This document shows, piece by piece, positions 53,501-61,601 of a DNA stretch of 64,000 nt (the stretch's first letter is position 1; every line of letters starts with the position of its first letter). The stretch comes from Salinimicrobium sediminis (lineage in GTDB: Bacteria; Bacteroidota; Bacteroidia; Flavobacteriales; Flavobacteriaceae). The stretch is from NCBI RefSeq assembly GCF_900215295.1, contig NZ_OCMF01000001.1:62001-126000 (forward strand), given 5' to 3'. The notes beneath the pieces are model-generated. The model did no database searches. It was not told where the DNA came from and saw nothing but the letters and a program-made list of their open reading frames with translations. A program made the translations under genes and the position numbers.

Positions 53501-53935
53501 CAGAGCGTTCAGTTGGCGGTACACGAGCAGAAGGATCCTTTATTGATCTATAAGTTTGAAGCCTTTGAACTGTTCAAGGTTATGCTTGACCAGGTAAATA
53601 AGGATGTGATCTCTTTCCTTTTCAAAGGAGAACTTCCTGCACCTAACCCCGATCAAATTAGGGAAGCAAGACAAACCAGAAGAAAAGAACAGGTTGAAAC
53701 GTCGAAAGAAGAAATCCCAAATATGGACGAGAGAGCTGCACAAAGCAGAGCGGCTGGTCAAACTCAGCAGCGACGCCCGCAGGTGACAGAAACCATTACC
53801 AGGGAACGGCCAAAAATAGGGCGCAATGATAAAGTCACTATTAAAAATGTGATGTCCGGTGAGAATAAAAGCATGAAGTTCAAACAAGCTATCCCGCTTC
53901 TTGATAAAGGGGATTGGGTGCTTGTTGATGAATAA
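50576..53935 (+). CDS. secA: Protein translocase ATPase SecA
   Basis: A 1119-residue SecA, the motor that pushes proteins through SecYEG. It starts at the ATG at 50576 ([20 protein letters not shown]); an open frame reaches back to 50540 but lies upstream of the promoter. Walker A is [13 protein letters not shown], the DEAD-like block is [17 protein letters not shown], and the second helicase domain has [12 protein letters not shown] and [16 protein letters not shown]. The long length and the insertions in the N-terminal half are normal for Bacteroidota SecA. The C-terminal part has no Cys-rich zinc motif; it ends in the [16 protein letters not shown]-type tail of this phylum. Confidence 0.97.
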   Translation: MSFLDTVLKVFVGDKSKKDIKEIQPVVDKILALEKEFEAYSLDELRAKTTAFKTRIQEALKEVNEQIAALTAEAEETEDITRKEDIYSEIDALKERSYEISEGVLNDILPEAFATIKETAKRFKNNQQLKVTANAFDREISAEKDYVNLDGDFAIWNNSWDAAGKPVTWDMVHYDVQLIGGVAMHQGKIAEMQTGEGKTLVATLPMYLNALTGKGVHLVTVNDYLAKRDSAWMAPLFQFHGLTVDCIDYHRPNSAARRKAYNADITYGTNNEFGFDYLRDNMSHSPDDLVQRFHNYAIVDEVDSVLIDDARTPLIISGPIPKGDVHEFDQLKPAIANIVDVQRKYLTGVLAEAKKLIAAGNTEEGGLQLLRVYRGLPKNKALIKFLSEEGVKALLQKTENKYMADNNREMPTVDAELYFVIEEKNNQIDLTDKGIEFLSGKDDPDFFVLPEIGMEIAKIENEGLSKEDEAEKKEELFRDYSVKSERIHTMRQLLKAYTLFEKDTEYVVMDNKVKIVDEQTGRIMEGRRYSDGLHQAIEAKENVKIEDATQTFATVTLQNYFRMYSKLSGMTGTAVTEAGEFWEIYKLDVVEIPTNRPIARADKEDLVYKTKREKYNAVIDHVTELSRAGRPVLIGTTSVEISELLSRMLTLRKVPHNVLNAKLHKKEADIVAEAGNSGVVTIATNMAGRGTDIKLSKEVKEAGGLAIVGTERHDSRRVDRQLRGRAGRQGDPGSSQFYVSLEDNLMRLFGSEKIAKLMDRMGLEEGEVIQHSMISKSIERAQKKVEENNFGVRKRLLEYDDVMNAQREVVYKRRYHALFGERLRVDIANMIYDTSENIAETNKLANDYKNFEFELIRYFSMSSPVTKEEFEKMDFQKVANVVYEAAYKHYREKMKHNAEAAYPVIKQVWEDKGNNFERIAVPFTDGVKSLQVVTNLQKAYETEGKQLITDFEKNISLAIIDDAWKTHLRKMDELKQSVQLAVHEQKDPLLIYKFEAFELFKVMLDQVNKDVISFLFKGELPAPNPDQIREARQTRRKEQVETSKEEIPNMDERAAQSRAAGQTQQRRPQVTETITRERPKIGRNDKVTIKNVMSGENKSMKFKQAIPLLDKGDWVLVDE

Positions 53936-54012
53936 CCGCTAAATCAGAACACAAATATTTCTCCTCTTACAAAATGGAGAGGGGTGTGATCAGTGGTAAG
54001 TATATTTTTATT

Positions 54013-54051
54013 AAAAAGGTCTGAAGGCAAAATTGCTTTTCAGACCTTTTA
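54013..54051 (+). terminator. Terminator after secA
   Basis: AAAAGGTCTGAA and TTCAGACCTTTT form a perfect 12-bp stem around a 13-base loop, followed by a T-rich tract (ACTTTTTAG). It lies about 80 bases after the secA stop. Confidence 0.85.
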
Positions 54052-54363
54052 CTTTTTAGAATAACCTGCGCCGCTAAATTTATTCCTGTATCTCATCTTA
54101 TTAAAGAGGGAACACCGTCATGCTGAATTTATTTCAGCATCCCTTCAGAATTTTTTTAACCTTAAAACTCCCTAAGACTAAGGACAGGTTGATAGGTAAA
54201 TATTTATGTGAGACTGTATAAATTTTAGCATCTCTTCAAATTGCATTTTTATCGAGTAAACCTGAAAGCTCAGAAGGAAGTGTATCCTAAATTCAGCCTC
54301 TTTTTTAACGACTTATTTTAATAAGACTTTTTTCGTTAAATTTAGATCACTAACCTGAGCGTC
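54052..54363. other. Non-coding stretch before the DUF4199 gene
   Basis: It contains the inverted repeat ATGCTGAA/TTCAGCAT at 54120-54140, an intergenic hairpin word of the kind found widely in Flavobacteria. No gene and no clear TAnnTTTG box are seen. Confidence 0.5.
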
Positions 54364-54882
54364 ATGAGCAAGTATCGCATTGAAATCAAATGGGCCATAA
54401 TTTTTTCGGTAGTCATGATCCTTTGGATGATTGGAGAAAAATTATTCGGGCTGCATGATGAGTATATCTCCGAGCATGCTTTCTACACCAGCTTTTTCGC
54501 AATTGTAGCCATTGGGATCTACCTGTTTGCTCTTTATGACAAGCGTAAAAATTTTCATAATGGTTTCATGAGCTGGAAAGAAGGTTTTAAAGCGGGAGCT
54601 ATTCTAACCTTGGGGATTGTGATCCTCTCCCCTTTTGTACAACTGCTCATAAGCCAGGTGATCACTCCGGAATATTTCAGAAATATCACGGAGTATTCCG
54701 TTCAAGCCGGTGAAATGACAAGGGAAGAAGCCGATACCTATTTTAACCTGAAAAATTACATTATCCAAAGTATGGTATGGGCAGCAATTACCGGCTTAAT
54801 AACAGCAGCTATCGCTGCACTTATTCTCCGGCGAAAAGTTCCTAATCCGCATCAGGTAAAAGGCACTACTCCTTACAGGTAG
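54364..54882 (+). CDS. DUF4199 family membrane protein
   Basis: A 172-residue protein with four hydrophobic segments: WAIIFSVVMILWMIGEKLF near the start, AFYTSFFAIVAIGIYLFAL, AILTLGIVILSPFVQLLIS, and MVWAAITGLITAAIAALIL near the end. The wording fits DUF4199, which is abundant in Bacteroidota and of unknown function. The C-terminus is polar. No signal peptide is predicted besides the first membrane segment. Confidence 0.85.
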   Translation: MSKYRIEIKWAIIFSVVMILWMIGEKLFGLHDEYISEHAFYTSFFAIVAIGIYLFALYDKRKNFHNGFMSWKEGFKAGAILTLGIVILSPFVQLLISQVITPEYFRNITEYSVQAGEMTREEADTYFNLKNYIIQSMVWAAITGLITAAIAALILRRKVPNPHQVKGTTPYR

Positions 54883-55053
54883 TTAACTAAGAACCGTTTA
54901 AAGACTGCTTCCGTTGAAAAAGCACAAAAGAAAGATTATGATTTTCCAATCCAACGGCATAATGAGATCAAAGGAAACAGGTACAAAGAGGATGTGAATG
55001 TGGAGATCGAAAATGAACTGGAAACCGGTAGGGAACCTCACGGTCCCCAATAA
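54883..55053 (+). pseudogene. Short open frame without a start codon, possible gene remnant
   Basis: Frame +1 relative to 54883 stays open for 57 codons and reads KTASVEKAQKKDYDFPIQRH and HNEIKGNRYKEDVNVEIENE before ending GPQ-stop. The composition is protein-like (charged, few rare codons), but there is no ATG; the only start options are GTG codons near the end. It may be what remains of a small gene, or coding by chance. Confidence 0.3.
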
Positions 55054-55074
55054 TTATATTTAATAATACTCCAC

Positions 55075-55800
55075 ATGCAGGAAAAACAACTCCATTCCGG
55101 CGGCAAAATTCTCTTTTTTAATAAAGACTATATATCTGAATTCGTTTACGGCGGAATTGACGGAGCCATCACCACCTTTGCCGTTGTCGCAGGAGCCGAA
55201 GGTGCCAGCCTCGGAATTTCAGTTGTGATCATTCTGGGCCTGGCCAACCTGATTGCTGACGGTTTCTCCATGTCTGTAGGGAATTTTTTCTCCACTAAAG
55301 CTGAAAGGGACGCTTATGAGCGCCACCGGCAGGTTGAGTACTGGGAAGTAGAAAACCTGAGAGAAAAGGAAGTGCAGGAAATAAGAGAAATCTATGCCGC
55401 TAAGGGATTTCAGGGAGAATTGCTGGAGCAGGTTGTGGGGGTGATCACTGCCGATAAAGATGTGTGGGTGGATACCATGATGAAAGAAGAACTGGAAATG
55501 GTGAAAAGCGATAAGACTCCATACAAGACTGCCGGAATGACTTTTATAAGCTTCCTGATAGTTGGCGCGGTTCCCCTACTCTCCTATGTTTTTGTAGGTT
55601 CAGGGCCTGCCATTCAAAAAGATCTTTTTCTCTACTCCTGTATCCTGACGGCGGTAGCACTTGCGATAGTAGGCAGTTTCAAAAGTTTTGTGACAGAGAA
55701 GAATATCTTCGTCGGGATCTTTGAAACCTTATTCCTTGGAGGGATTGCAGCAACTCTTGCTTATTTTGTCGGTGATGTTCTGGAAAAGCTTTTCCTGTAG
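55075..55800 (+). CDS. VIT1/CCC1-type metal transporter
   Basis: A 241-residue membrane protein: YISEFVYGGIDGAITTFAVV (about residues 19-38) carries the DG-A-ITTFAVV block of the VIT1/CCC1 family, which moves iron or manganese. LANLIADGFSMSVGNFFSTK fits the second segment, and a charged middle domain with ADKDVWVDTMMKEELE is followed by three more segments ending FLGGIAATLAYFVGDVLE. The start at 55075 has no recognisable leader. Substrate ion is inference from the family. Confidence 0.85.
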   Translation: MQEKQLHSGGKILFFNKDYISEFVYGGIDGAITTFAVVAGAEGASLGISVVIILGLANLIADGFSMSVGNFFSTKAERDAYERHRQVEYWEVENLREKEVQEIREIYAAKGFQGELLEQVVGVITADKDVWVDTMMKEELEMVKSDKTPYKTAGMTFISFLIVGAVPLLSYVFVGSGPAIQKDLFLYSCILTAVALAIVGSFKSFVTEKNIFVGIFETLFLGGIAATLAYFVGDVLEKLFL

Positions 55801-55953
55801 AAGTAAGAATTTTCTATACCTACAGATTCTTAAGGTTTTAATTTCAATTCTTAAATTTTACTGAATATTCTATTAAAAATCAGCGTTTTAACAATTGCTT
55901 GGCAGATGTGATGGCTTTGGCGTGATTATCTTCGAATCATACTCTAAAAACGC

Positions 55954-56457
55954 ATGTCTATGGAAGATCGTTTCTCTAAATTTAAAAAGTTGAACTGGCT
56001 GCTTTCAGAAAGTTTTGAAGCAGAACGTATTTATTATAATGCGGGCGAAGACGTACAGCAAGTGGAGTTGAAGCGATTTTTCAACCACGAAACTGTAAAC
56101 AGGAACCGCTTTAGCTATGAAATTTCAGAACAACTTGTACAGGCGGGCGTAGAACCTGCCAAGGAATGGGTCCAAAAAGGTCATCTTGACCGCGACTGGA
56201 GAGAAGAGAAGAAAGCTCTTACCAAAAGTCGGCCCCTAAAACTGCTGAAAAAATGCAGAAAAAAGGATGAAGAGAATCTCGAACTTTACAATGAGCTTCT
56301 TGAGCAAAAGCAACTGCCAAAGGATGTTTTAAACATCCTGAAAAAACAGAAAAAGGTAATTACCGAAGCCATTGAAAAATGTCAGAGATTTGAATCCGGG
56401 GAACAGGCGCTGGATCCACAGAACAGGCCACGGGTTCGCAAACTTAAGGCCATGTAA
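55954..56457 (+). CDS. Ferritin-like DUF2383-type protein
   Basis: A 167-residue, strongly helical and charged protein. The pattern of long helices with AERIYYNAGEDVQQVELKRF, a middle stretch AKEWVQKGHLDRDWREEKKA and EENLELYNELLEQKQL resembles the PA2169-like DUF2383 family, which has a ferritin-like four-helix fold; metal ligands are not certain by eye. No signal peptide or membrane segment. A possible terminator follows at 56488-56510. Confidence 0.5.
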   Translation: MSMEDRFSKFKKLNWLLSESFEAERIYYNAGEDVQQVELKRFFNHETVNRNRFSYEISEQLVQAGVEPAKEWVQKGHLDRDWREEKKALTKSRPLKLLKKCRKKDEENLELYNELLEQKQLPKDVLNILKKQKKVITEAIEKCQRFESGEQALDPQNRPRVRKLKAM

Positions 56458-56487
56458 TGGAATTATTTACTTATCTGAACCATTATC

Positions 56488-56510
56488 AGCCCCTTATAGG
56501 GGCTATTGTT
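56488..56510 (+). terminator. Possible terminator after the DUF2383-like gene
   Basis: AGCCCCT and AGGGGCT are perfect 7-bp arms around TAT, followed by ATTGTTTTTC. The CCCCTnATAGGGGC word also resembles the hairpins near the transposase (57.8-58.05 kb), so it may instead be one of those elements. Confidence 0.6.
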
Positions 56511-56585
56511 TTTCCCGGAAATAGAATCCCGAAATGTCATTTTTGAAAGTTCATGATACGGCCTGGAAATTGATTAAATTAGACC

Positions 56586-57167
56586 ATGCTTACATTGAAA
56601 AGGACATTACTGGGCATGGGGATCGCGATAGCGGTGATCATGCTTTCTTACATCATCTATAAGAATAACACTAAATCATTTAGTCCCGAAGATACCGTAG
56701 AATACAGTAGCGGCGATCTCGTACTCGAAGTTTTCTATAACCGGCCTTATAAAAAAGACCGGCTGATCTTCGGCGGACTCGTCCCTTACAATGAGGTCTG
56801 GCGAACAGGTGCTAATGAGGCCACTACCTTTTTTACTTCAAAGGATATTTTAGTAGATGGCTCTCTCCTTCCCAAAGGGACCTATACTATTTGGACTATT
56901 CCTATGGAAAAATCCTGGAAAATAATCTTTAATTCAGAAATGTATCCCTGGGGAATTACGGCAGACGGAATTCCCTCCCGCCTTCCTGAATATGATGTTC
57001 TAACTATAGAAGCTCCCGTAAGAAATCTAAAAAACCCGGTGGAGCAGTTCACCATCTTTTTTAATGAAAAGCAGGGGTTCACACATCTCAATTTCGCCTG
57101 GGATAAAACCCTGGTGCGAGTCCCCATTAAAGATCCGGAGAACATGGAGCGGGTAAAGGGGGTGTGA
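56586..57167 (+). CDS. DUF2911 family protein with a signal/anchor
   Basis: A 193-residue protein. A hydrophobic segment at about residues 9-25 (GMGIAIAVIMLSYIIYK) is a signal or anchor. The following domain matches DUF2911: VEYSSGDLVLEVFYNRPYKK, LVPYNEVWRTGANEATTF and LPKGTYTIWTIP. These proteins occur in many Bacteroidota and have no known activity. It lies in a short run of single genes on the plus strand. Confidence 0.85.
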   Translation: MLTLKRTLLGMGIAIAVIMLSYIIYKNNTKSFSPEDTVEYSSGDLVLEVFYNRPYKKDRLIFGGLVPYNEVWRTGANEATTFFTSKDILVDGSLLPKGTYTIWTIPMEKSWKIIFNSEMYPWGITADGIPSRLPEYDVLTIEAPVRNLKNPVEQFTIFFNEKQGFTHLNFAWDKTLVRVPIKDPENMERVKGV

Positions 57168-57247
57168 CTTGATTTGCGTTCAGAATTAAATTGTAAAACG
57201 GATAAAATTGTATTACGGCTGGCATCAGAATAAAGAGATTCTGGTTA

Positions 57248-57326
57248 GTAAAAATTTATGTCCTGCTAAGGACATCATACAGGTAGAAATTAATAATATT
57301 AAAACCATCCGTGCCTTTAGGTACGG
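57248..57326. repeat. REP-like hairpins on the left of the transposase gene
   Basis: ATGTCCTGCTAAGGACAT (57258-57275) is a near-perfect hairpin followed by ACAGGTAGAAATT. In reverse this reads TTTCTACC-TGT-ATGATGTCC, matching the downstream elements that read TTTCTACCGATATGCTGTCC. Then GTGCCTTTAGGTACGG at 57311-57326 is an exact inverted copy of CCGTACCTAAAGGCAC at 57812-57827. Confidence 0.75.
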
Positions 57327-57340
57327 AATCCAATTATTCT

Positions 57341-57802
57341 ATGGCAAATACATACACGCAAATTCACATCCAGGTAGTTTTTGCCGTACAAAACCGACAG
57401 AGTTTAATTCAGCAGAAATTTAAGGATGAACTTTTCAAATACATTACGGGTATAATTCAAAACCATGAACACAAAGTGCTTCAAATAAATGGAATGAAGG
57501 ACCATATCCACATTCTAATCGGAATGCGCCCCAGCCAATCTCTTTCAGATCTGATGAAGCAGGTAAAACAAGATTCTTCGAAATGGATTAATAACAAGAA
57601 ATTTATAATGGGAAGATTTTCTTGGCAAGCGGGGTATGGTGCTTTCTCTTATTCTAAATCGCAGTTACCAGATGTGATTAGATATATCCAAAATCAGGAA
57701 AAGCATCATCAAAAAATGACCTTTCAGGAGGAATACCTGGCACTTTTAAAAACACATATGGTGGATTTTGATGAACGTTTTGTTTTTAAACCTATAGAAT
57801 GA
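57341..57802 (+). CDS. tnpA: IS200/REP-associated tyrosine transposase
   Basis: A 153-residue HUH transposase of the Y1 kind, from the ATG at 57341 (MANTYTQIHIQVVFAVQNRQ). The HUH pair is in KDHIHILIGM (His55, His57) and the catalytic Tyr is likely Y115 in VIRYIQNQEKHH. GYGAFSYSKSQ and MVDFDERFVFK are standard landmarks of the IS200/TnpA group. It is flanked by exact inverted repeats (57311-57326 and 57812-57827) and by further hairpin elements, so it is either an IS200-like copy or a housekept REP-associated transposase. Confidence 0.88.
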   Translation: MANTYTQIHIQVVFAVQNRQSLIQQKFKDELFKYITGIIQNHEHKVLQINGMKDHIHILIGMRPSQSLSDLMKQVKQDSSKWINNKKFIMGRFSWQAGYGAFSYSKSQLPDVIRYIQNQEKHHQKMTFQEEYLALLKTHMVDFDERFVFKPIE

Positions 57803-57807
57803 TTTTA

Positions 57808-58060
57808 CATGCCGTACCTAAAGGCACGGAATTCGAACCTGAAATATTTTTCTACCGATATGCTGTCCCTAAAGGGACAACTGCTTCTCAGCCCACTACC
57901 TAAAGGTCATGTTCCCCTTTTGAAAACCTTCTATCGTTCCTACGGAACTCATAATCCAATACCGAGATCTCTCATGCTACCGATCTGCCGCCCCTATGGG
58001 ATTGTACCAATTTATCATCCCTGACGGGATCCTATCAACCTACCGCCCCTACAGGGCTTC
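57808..58060. repeat. Array of REP-like hairpin elements on the right of the transposase gene
   Basis: Successive short palindromes include CCGTACCTAAAGGCACGG, TGTCCCTAAAGGGACA, GTTCCTACGGAAC, CCCCTATGGGA, CCCTGACGGG and CCCCTACAGGG, several preceded by CTACCG. This is the word set of Bacteroidota REP elements tied to Y1 transposases. Confidence 0.75.
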
Positions 58061-58073
58061 ATTTTAGATTGAA

Positions 58074-58760
58074 TTACCTAACCTTCACCAACAAATCAGG
58101 ATCCGGGCAATTTTGGAGAAAATGATTCAAATCCTTTTTATTGGTAACTCCGGGGTAATCACCTTCTTTGCCTTCCATATCATAAATGATCTGAAAATGT
58201 AAATGAGGGGCATAATTACCATTTTCACCGGCATCACCAAGAGCTGCAATTTGTTCCCCCTGCCCTACCTGCTTCCCTATATATAAACCCTGCAGGGAGT
58301 TTTTCTGAAGATGTCCGTAAAGCGTATAGAACTTTTCCTCATCCACCTCATGTTCAATAATAATCGTAGGTCCATAATCTCCAAAATTATCATTGTTTTT
58401 AAAACTATGAATTCTTCCTTCCAGCACTGCCAGAACTGCTGTCCCTGCAGGTGCCCAGATGTCCAGGCCCAGGTGAATATTTCGGATCAACTCCTCATCT
58501 TCAGCAGCCGAAAATAATCCGCTGCGCTTGTACAATCCGCGATGTTCATTGTAACCTCCAAAGGCTACCTGTTTTCCCTGCTTCCGAAGAAAATCATTCA
58601 GGTATTGCTGAAAAGCTTCAGGCGAATCAAGTTGTGCCTGAGAGAGTTCAGGGTTATTGATGGAAAGATCTACATGCTGGTAGGTGTCCAAAGAAAAACC
58701 GGCATCGATCACAGGAGTAAACCTTGTGGTGAGGCCGGTCAAAAATGTGTTTTCGGGCAT
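58074..58760 (-). CDS. M23 family metallopeptidase (no signal peptide seen)
   Basis: A 228-residue zinc peptidase of the LytM/M23 family, which cleaves peptide cross-links or stems of peptidoglycan. The zinc ligands are in HLGLDIW (H96 and D100) and HLHFQ (H186, H188); H150 in YTLYGHLQ is the usual additional His. The N-terminus (MPENTFLTGLTTRFTPVIDA) has no hydrophobic signal segment, unlike most M23 enzymes. A TATTTTTG box (58771-58778) directly precedes the gene, so it may be expressed apart from the sigma operon upstream. Confidence 0.88.
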   Translation of the reverse strand: MPENTFLTGLTTRFTPVIDAGFSLDTYQHVDLSINNPELSQAQLDSPEAFQQYLNDFLRKQGKQVAFGGYNEHRGLYKRSGLFSAAEDEELIRNIHLGLDIWAPAGTAVLAVLEGRIHSFKNNDNFGDYGPTIIIEHEVDEEKFYTLYGHLQKNSLQGLYIGKQVGQGEQIAALGDAGENGNYAPHLHFQIIYDMEGKEGDYPGVTNKKDLNHFLQNCPDPDLLVKVR

Positions 58761-58770
58761 TGTTTTTTGC

Positions 58771-58778
58771 CAAAAATA
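58771..58778 (-). promoter_or_regulatory. Possible -7 box for the M23 gene
   Basis: On the minus strand the sequence is TATTTTTG (TAnnTTTG), about 10 bases before the ATG at 58760. It lies at the end of the upstream gene (stop at 58780). Confidence 0.45.
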
Positions 58779-58779
58779 A

Positions 58780-60180
58780 CTACTTCAGCAGAACATCGCT
58801 GAACTTTGCATGAATATTTATAGTACCTCCTGAATTTTGACTGCCGTTGTAACCCTTGAGTTTTTGGTTATCATAGTTACTGCTGGTGCTAAGCTTTAAT
58901 CCCTTTGGATAATTGACTTCGCTATTGGTGCCGTTATAAGTAATATTGTAGGAAGATTCAGGTAAATCCAGTTCCAGATCACTGTTTTCAAGAGTGATGT
59001 CCAGGCTTTTAAAATTCGAAGCCAGTTTGTCGATCTTCAGCTCCCCAAAACTTCCTGCAAGGATCCCATTCTCACTTAATTCCCCAATATGTACGTCACT
59101 GGAATTGGAATCCAATTTTATACTCAGGGCTTTATCGATCCTTAGATCCTGTACATAGGCTGCATTAAGCACCCCATAATTCCAGGTCTTTACAGCCACA
59201 GGGGTATAGGCCACTTTTAAATTTGTATTCTTTCCGTTAATGCCTGCAGCACTGAATTTTGAATGGGAAATATTCCCCCTAAGATTGTTGGTGTTTCCCG
59301 CCAGTTTCACTTCTCCATATCGCACGTCAAGCTTAAGCTGACCGGATCCTGGCATTTTCACCTTAAGCACCTTTTTCGCTGAAGAACCATCTTTGATGAT
59401 GATCACTCTTTTCTTGCCGTTACCCGGCTGTGACTCTGCCTGTCTTTCAATATTTGCGGCCCAGGCTTCCATTTCCTTACCAAATTCCTCTCCCCATTTC
59501 TCCATATCCTTACCGAATTTTTCTCCCCAGGCTTCCATATCCTTCTCAAAGTCTTTGCTCCAGGCTTCCATTTTTAATTCCTGCTTTTTCCATTTGGCAG
59601 AATCTTTTTCGAAATTGGCAGCCCATTCTTCCATAGCCTTCTCAAAATCTTTTCCGAAGTTCTTTTCCATTTTCTTCTCAAACTTCTGAAGGTATTTTTC
59701 GCCATCTTTCTGATATTCCTGGTAATCGAATTTTACCTCGCTCATACTCGCAAAGAATTCCGGCGGCAGGGGTTGTCCTGAAAGATTTTCCAGCATGGGA
59801 CCAATCATTTCGGTTAATGGAGCTATCATTTCGGGAAGTTTAGCAAGAGGAGCCTGCAGCCCCGCCATGTTGAAATCTCCCGGATGTCCAGGTGCCCCGG
59901 TCGAATTGATCCTGACTTCGGAAGCATTTGCATCAACATCAAGCTTCCATTTCATCAAGGCCTCGTTGGAATTATCTTTTTGTCCACCTTCTAAAAAAGC
60001 AGAGACCTGTACTTCATTTTTATCCCAATACTCAACCAAAACCTGTGTATGTCGTGCATCTATGTGTACTGTAACATCTTTATTGGTCTTAAAGGTCTTG
60101 TCGAATTTGCTGGTCTGTGCTATCGTAGTGCCTGCACACAACAGCGCCAGCACCAGATATTTAAGCTCTATGATTTTCAT
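58780..60180 (-). CDS. Secreted DUF4097-like protein with 11-residue Trp repeats
   Basis: A 466-residue exported protein. The signal peptide MKIIELKYLVLALLCAGTTI is cleaved near residue 21. Residues about 25-95 and 255-466 form a beta-rich, repeat-like domain (for example LKVKMPGSGQLKLDVRYGEV and NTNNLRGNISHSKFSAAGIN) resembling DUF4097. Between them, about residues 168-245, lies a run of 11-residue units such as FEKDMEAWGEK, FGKDMEKWGEE and FGKEMEAWAAN, with W at 186, 197, 207, 218, 229 and 240. This middle part is unusual for the family. It is the third gene of the sigma/anti-sigma operon, so it may be the system's output. Confidence 0.75.
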   Translation of the reverse strand: MKIIELKYLVLALLCAGTTIAQTSKFDKTFKTNKDVTVHIDARHTQVLVEYWDKNEVQVSAFLEGGQKDNSNEALMKWKLDVDANASEVRINSTGAPGHPGDFNMAGLQAPLAKLPEMIAPLTEMIGPMLENLSGQPLPPEFFASMSEVKFDYQEYQKDGEKYLQKFEKKMEKNFGKDFEKAMEEWAANFEKDSAKWKKQELKMEAWSKDFEKDMEAWGEKFGKDMEKWGEEFGKEMEAWAANIERQAESQPGNGKKRVIIIKDGSSAKKVLKVKMPGSGQLKLDVRYGEVKLAGNTNNLRGNISHSKFSAAGINGKNTNLKVAYTPVAVKTWNYGVLNAAYVQDLRIDKALSIKLDSNSSDVHIGELSENGILAGSFGELKIDKLASNFKSLDITLENSDLELDLPESSYNITYNGTNSEVNYPKGLKLSTSSNYDNQKLKGYNGSQNSGGTINIHAKFSDVLLK

Positions 60181-60775
60181 TTTCTTTGATTTTAGATTGA
60201 TTGATATCGTTTATTTTATTTTTCAGTTTATACAGCAGGTCCAGTCTAAGCTGTAGATTCGAGACCATCGCTTCTATCGTACCTTCTGTCAAACCTGTTT
60301 CATTTATTTCGGCATTCAATTTTTGATATTCCCTGTCCAATCCTGCGAGCTGCGTCATAAAAGAATCTATAAGCTCTTTGTTGGAATCGTTTACGTCCAG
60401 CTTTGCAAGTTCCATATTAAGACTGGCCAGGTAATAATCCTCAATTTTCTTGAACTCGGGAGAAACATCGCTTAACTGGTATTCCTTCGTTACCGGAATT
60501 TCCTCCGCAGATTCTTTTTCAGTTTTTACCGGGGCATCTGTGAACTGTTCCCCTCCCATTTCGCTCTCTCTGTTCAGAAAGAAAAAGCTTATTCCGAGCA
60601 CCACCACTAGTACAGCGGCAATTCTAAGAAAGTAGAACATTCTTCCGGAATCCTTTTTATTTTCCTGCGGAAGGGCCTCCTCCAGCCTGGCCTCAAATCT
60701 TTTTTGATGTCCTTTAGGGGGGTTGGAAGGCAGGGTGGTGTCTTCCTGAAACATCTTTCTAATATCCTGTGCCAT
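60161..60775 (-). CDS. Anti-sigma factor-like membrane protein
   Basis: A 204-residue protein with a cytoplasmic N-terminus (FQEDTTLPSNPPKGHQKRFE), one membrane segment at about residues 47-66 (FYFLRIAAVLVVVLGISFFF) and a periplasmic helical part. It is encoded between the ECF sigma factor and the secreted protein and overlaps both genes by 17 and 20 bases, the arrangement of a sigma/anti-sigma operon. There is no zinc-binding HxxxCxxC motif, so it is not a ZAS-domain anti-sigma factor. Assignment rests on position and layout. Confidence 0.65.
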   Translation of the reverse strand: MAQDIRKMFQEDTTLPSNPPKGHQKRFEARLEEALPQENKKDSGRMFYFLRIAAVLVVVLGISFFFLNRESEMGGEQFTDAPVKTEKESAEEIPVTKEYQLSDVSPEFKKIEDYYLASLNMELAKLDVNDSNKELIDSFMTQLAGLDREYQKLNAEINETGLTEGTIEAMVSNLQLRLDLLYKLKNKINDINQSKIKENENHRA

Positions 60776-61304
60776 GTCTTTTATGTTTTAGTTCTTCCTG
60801 TAATTTTTTCTTTCCTCGATGCACCAGTGTCCTTGATGCAACCTGAGAGATATTTAATATTTCTGAAATTTCGTCATGATCATATCCTTCAATGAGGTAC
60901 AACATCAATGGAACTTTATATTTTTCCGGTAGTTCTTCCATGGTTTTCTTCACCTCTTCAATTCCAATTCCATCCTCAACAGACCAATTTTCCTCCTCCT
61001 CTACCGTCCCCAGTACCTGTTCATTAATGGCAATTAATTCCAGGCGTTTAGCTTTTAACTTGTCTAAACATTTATTGATCACGATCCTTTTTAGCCATGC
61101 GCCAAAAGACACTTCGCCTGTGAACTGATGCAGTTTCGTAAAGGCTTTAATAAATGCCTCCTGCATCGCATCTTCAGCTTCAAACGGGTCGTTGATAAAC
61201 CTTTGAGCCACATAGTACATGCCGTCGCAATACTTGTTGTAGAGCTTTAGCTGGGCCCTGCGGTCATTGTGTTTGCAAGCCTCTATTAATTGATGTTGTA
61301 TCAA
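60759..61304 (-). CDS. RNA polymerase sigma factor, ECF type
   Basis: A sigma-70 ECF factor. Region 2 has QRFINDPFEAEDAMQEAFIK and KAFTKLHQFTGEVSFGAWLK; region 4 has YKVPLMLYLIEGYDHDEISE and VASRTLVHRGKKKLQEEL. The start chosen is the TTG at 61302-61304 (MIQHQLIEACKHND), which matches where family members begin; a longer frame reaches to 61385 (TTG) but adds unrelated residues. It overlaps the anti-sigma gene, so stress or envelope signals probably release it to transcribe this operon and others. Confidence 0.88.
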   Translation of the reverse strand: MIQHQLIEACKHNDRRAQLKLYNKYCDGMYYVAQRFINDPFEAEDAMQEAFIKAFTKLHQFTGEVSFGAWLKRIVINKCLDKLKAKRLELIAINEQVLGTVEEEENWSVEDGIGIEEVKKTMEELPEKYKVPLMLYLIEGYDHDEISEILNISQVASRTLVHRGKKKLQEELKHKRHGTGY

Positions 61305-61528
61305 AATAACTTCAGTTTGGTTGGGTTTCACTTTAAAGACGACAGAAAATTTGTCGTGTTGCAAAAAAGAATTCTTTTTTGACAAATAAATTTAGTTAAT
61401 AATAAGAAATGAGTTTTCAAGCTTCAATGGACAAGCACCAAATCCCAAATTCCAGAAAATCTTGATCAATTCTTGAGAAAAAAAGTGCAGCAGGAAAAAT
61501 GCTCTTTTCAGGAAGATTGGGATATAAA

Positions 61529-61557
61529 AAAAAGGCTTCTCCCGAAGCCTCTTTATT
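61529..61557 (-). terminator. Terminator of the Ohr gene
   Basis: AGGCTTC and GAAGCCT are perfect arms around TCCC, and on the minus strand the hairpin is followed by eight T. It lies about 45 bases after the stop of the Ohr gene. Confidence 0.85.
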
Positions 61558-61601
61558 CTAACAATTTTCTGATCACTGATCACCGTTCACTGATCACTAA
61601 A

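Noticed and set aside
54120-54140. ATGCTGAA/TTCAGCAT hairpin as a terminator
   Set aside because: No T-run follows and secA already has a good terminator at 54013-54051. It fits a dispersed intergenic word instead.
57208-57423. A 71-codon plus-strand frame overlapping the start of the transposase gene
   Set aside because: It runs through the hairpin elements and out of frame with the transposase, whose HUH motif makes it the real gene.
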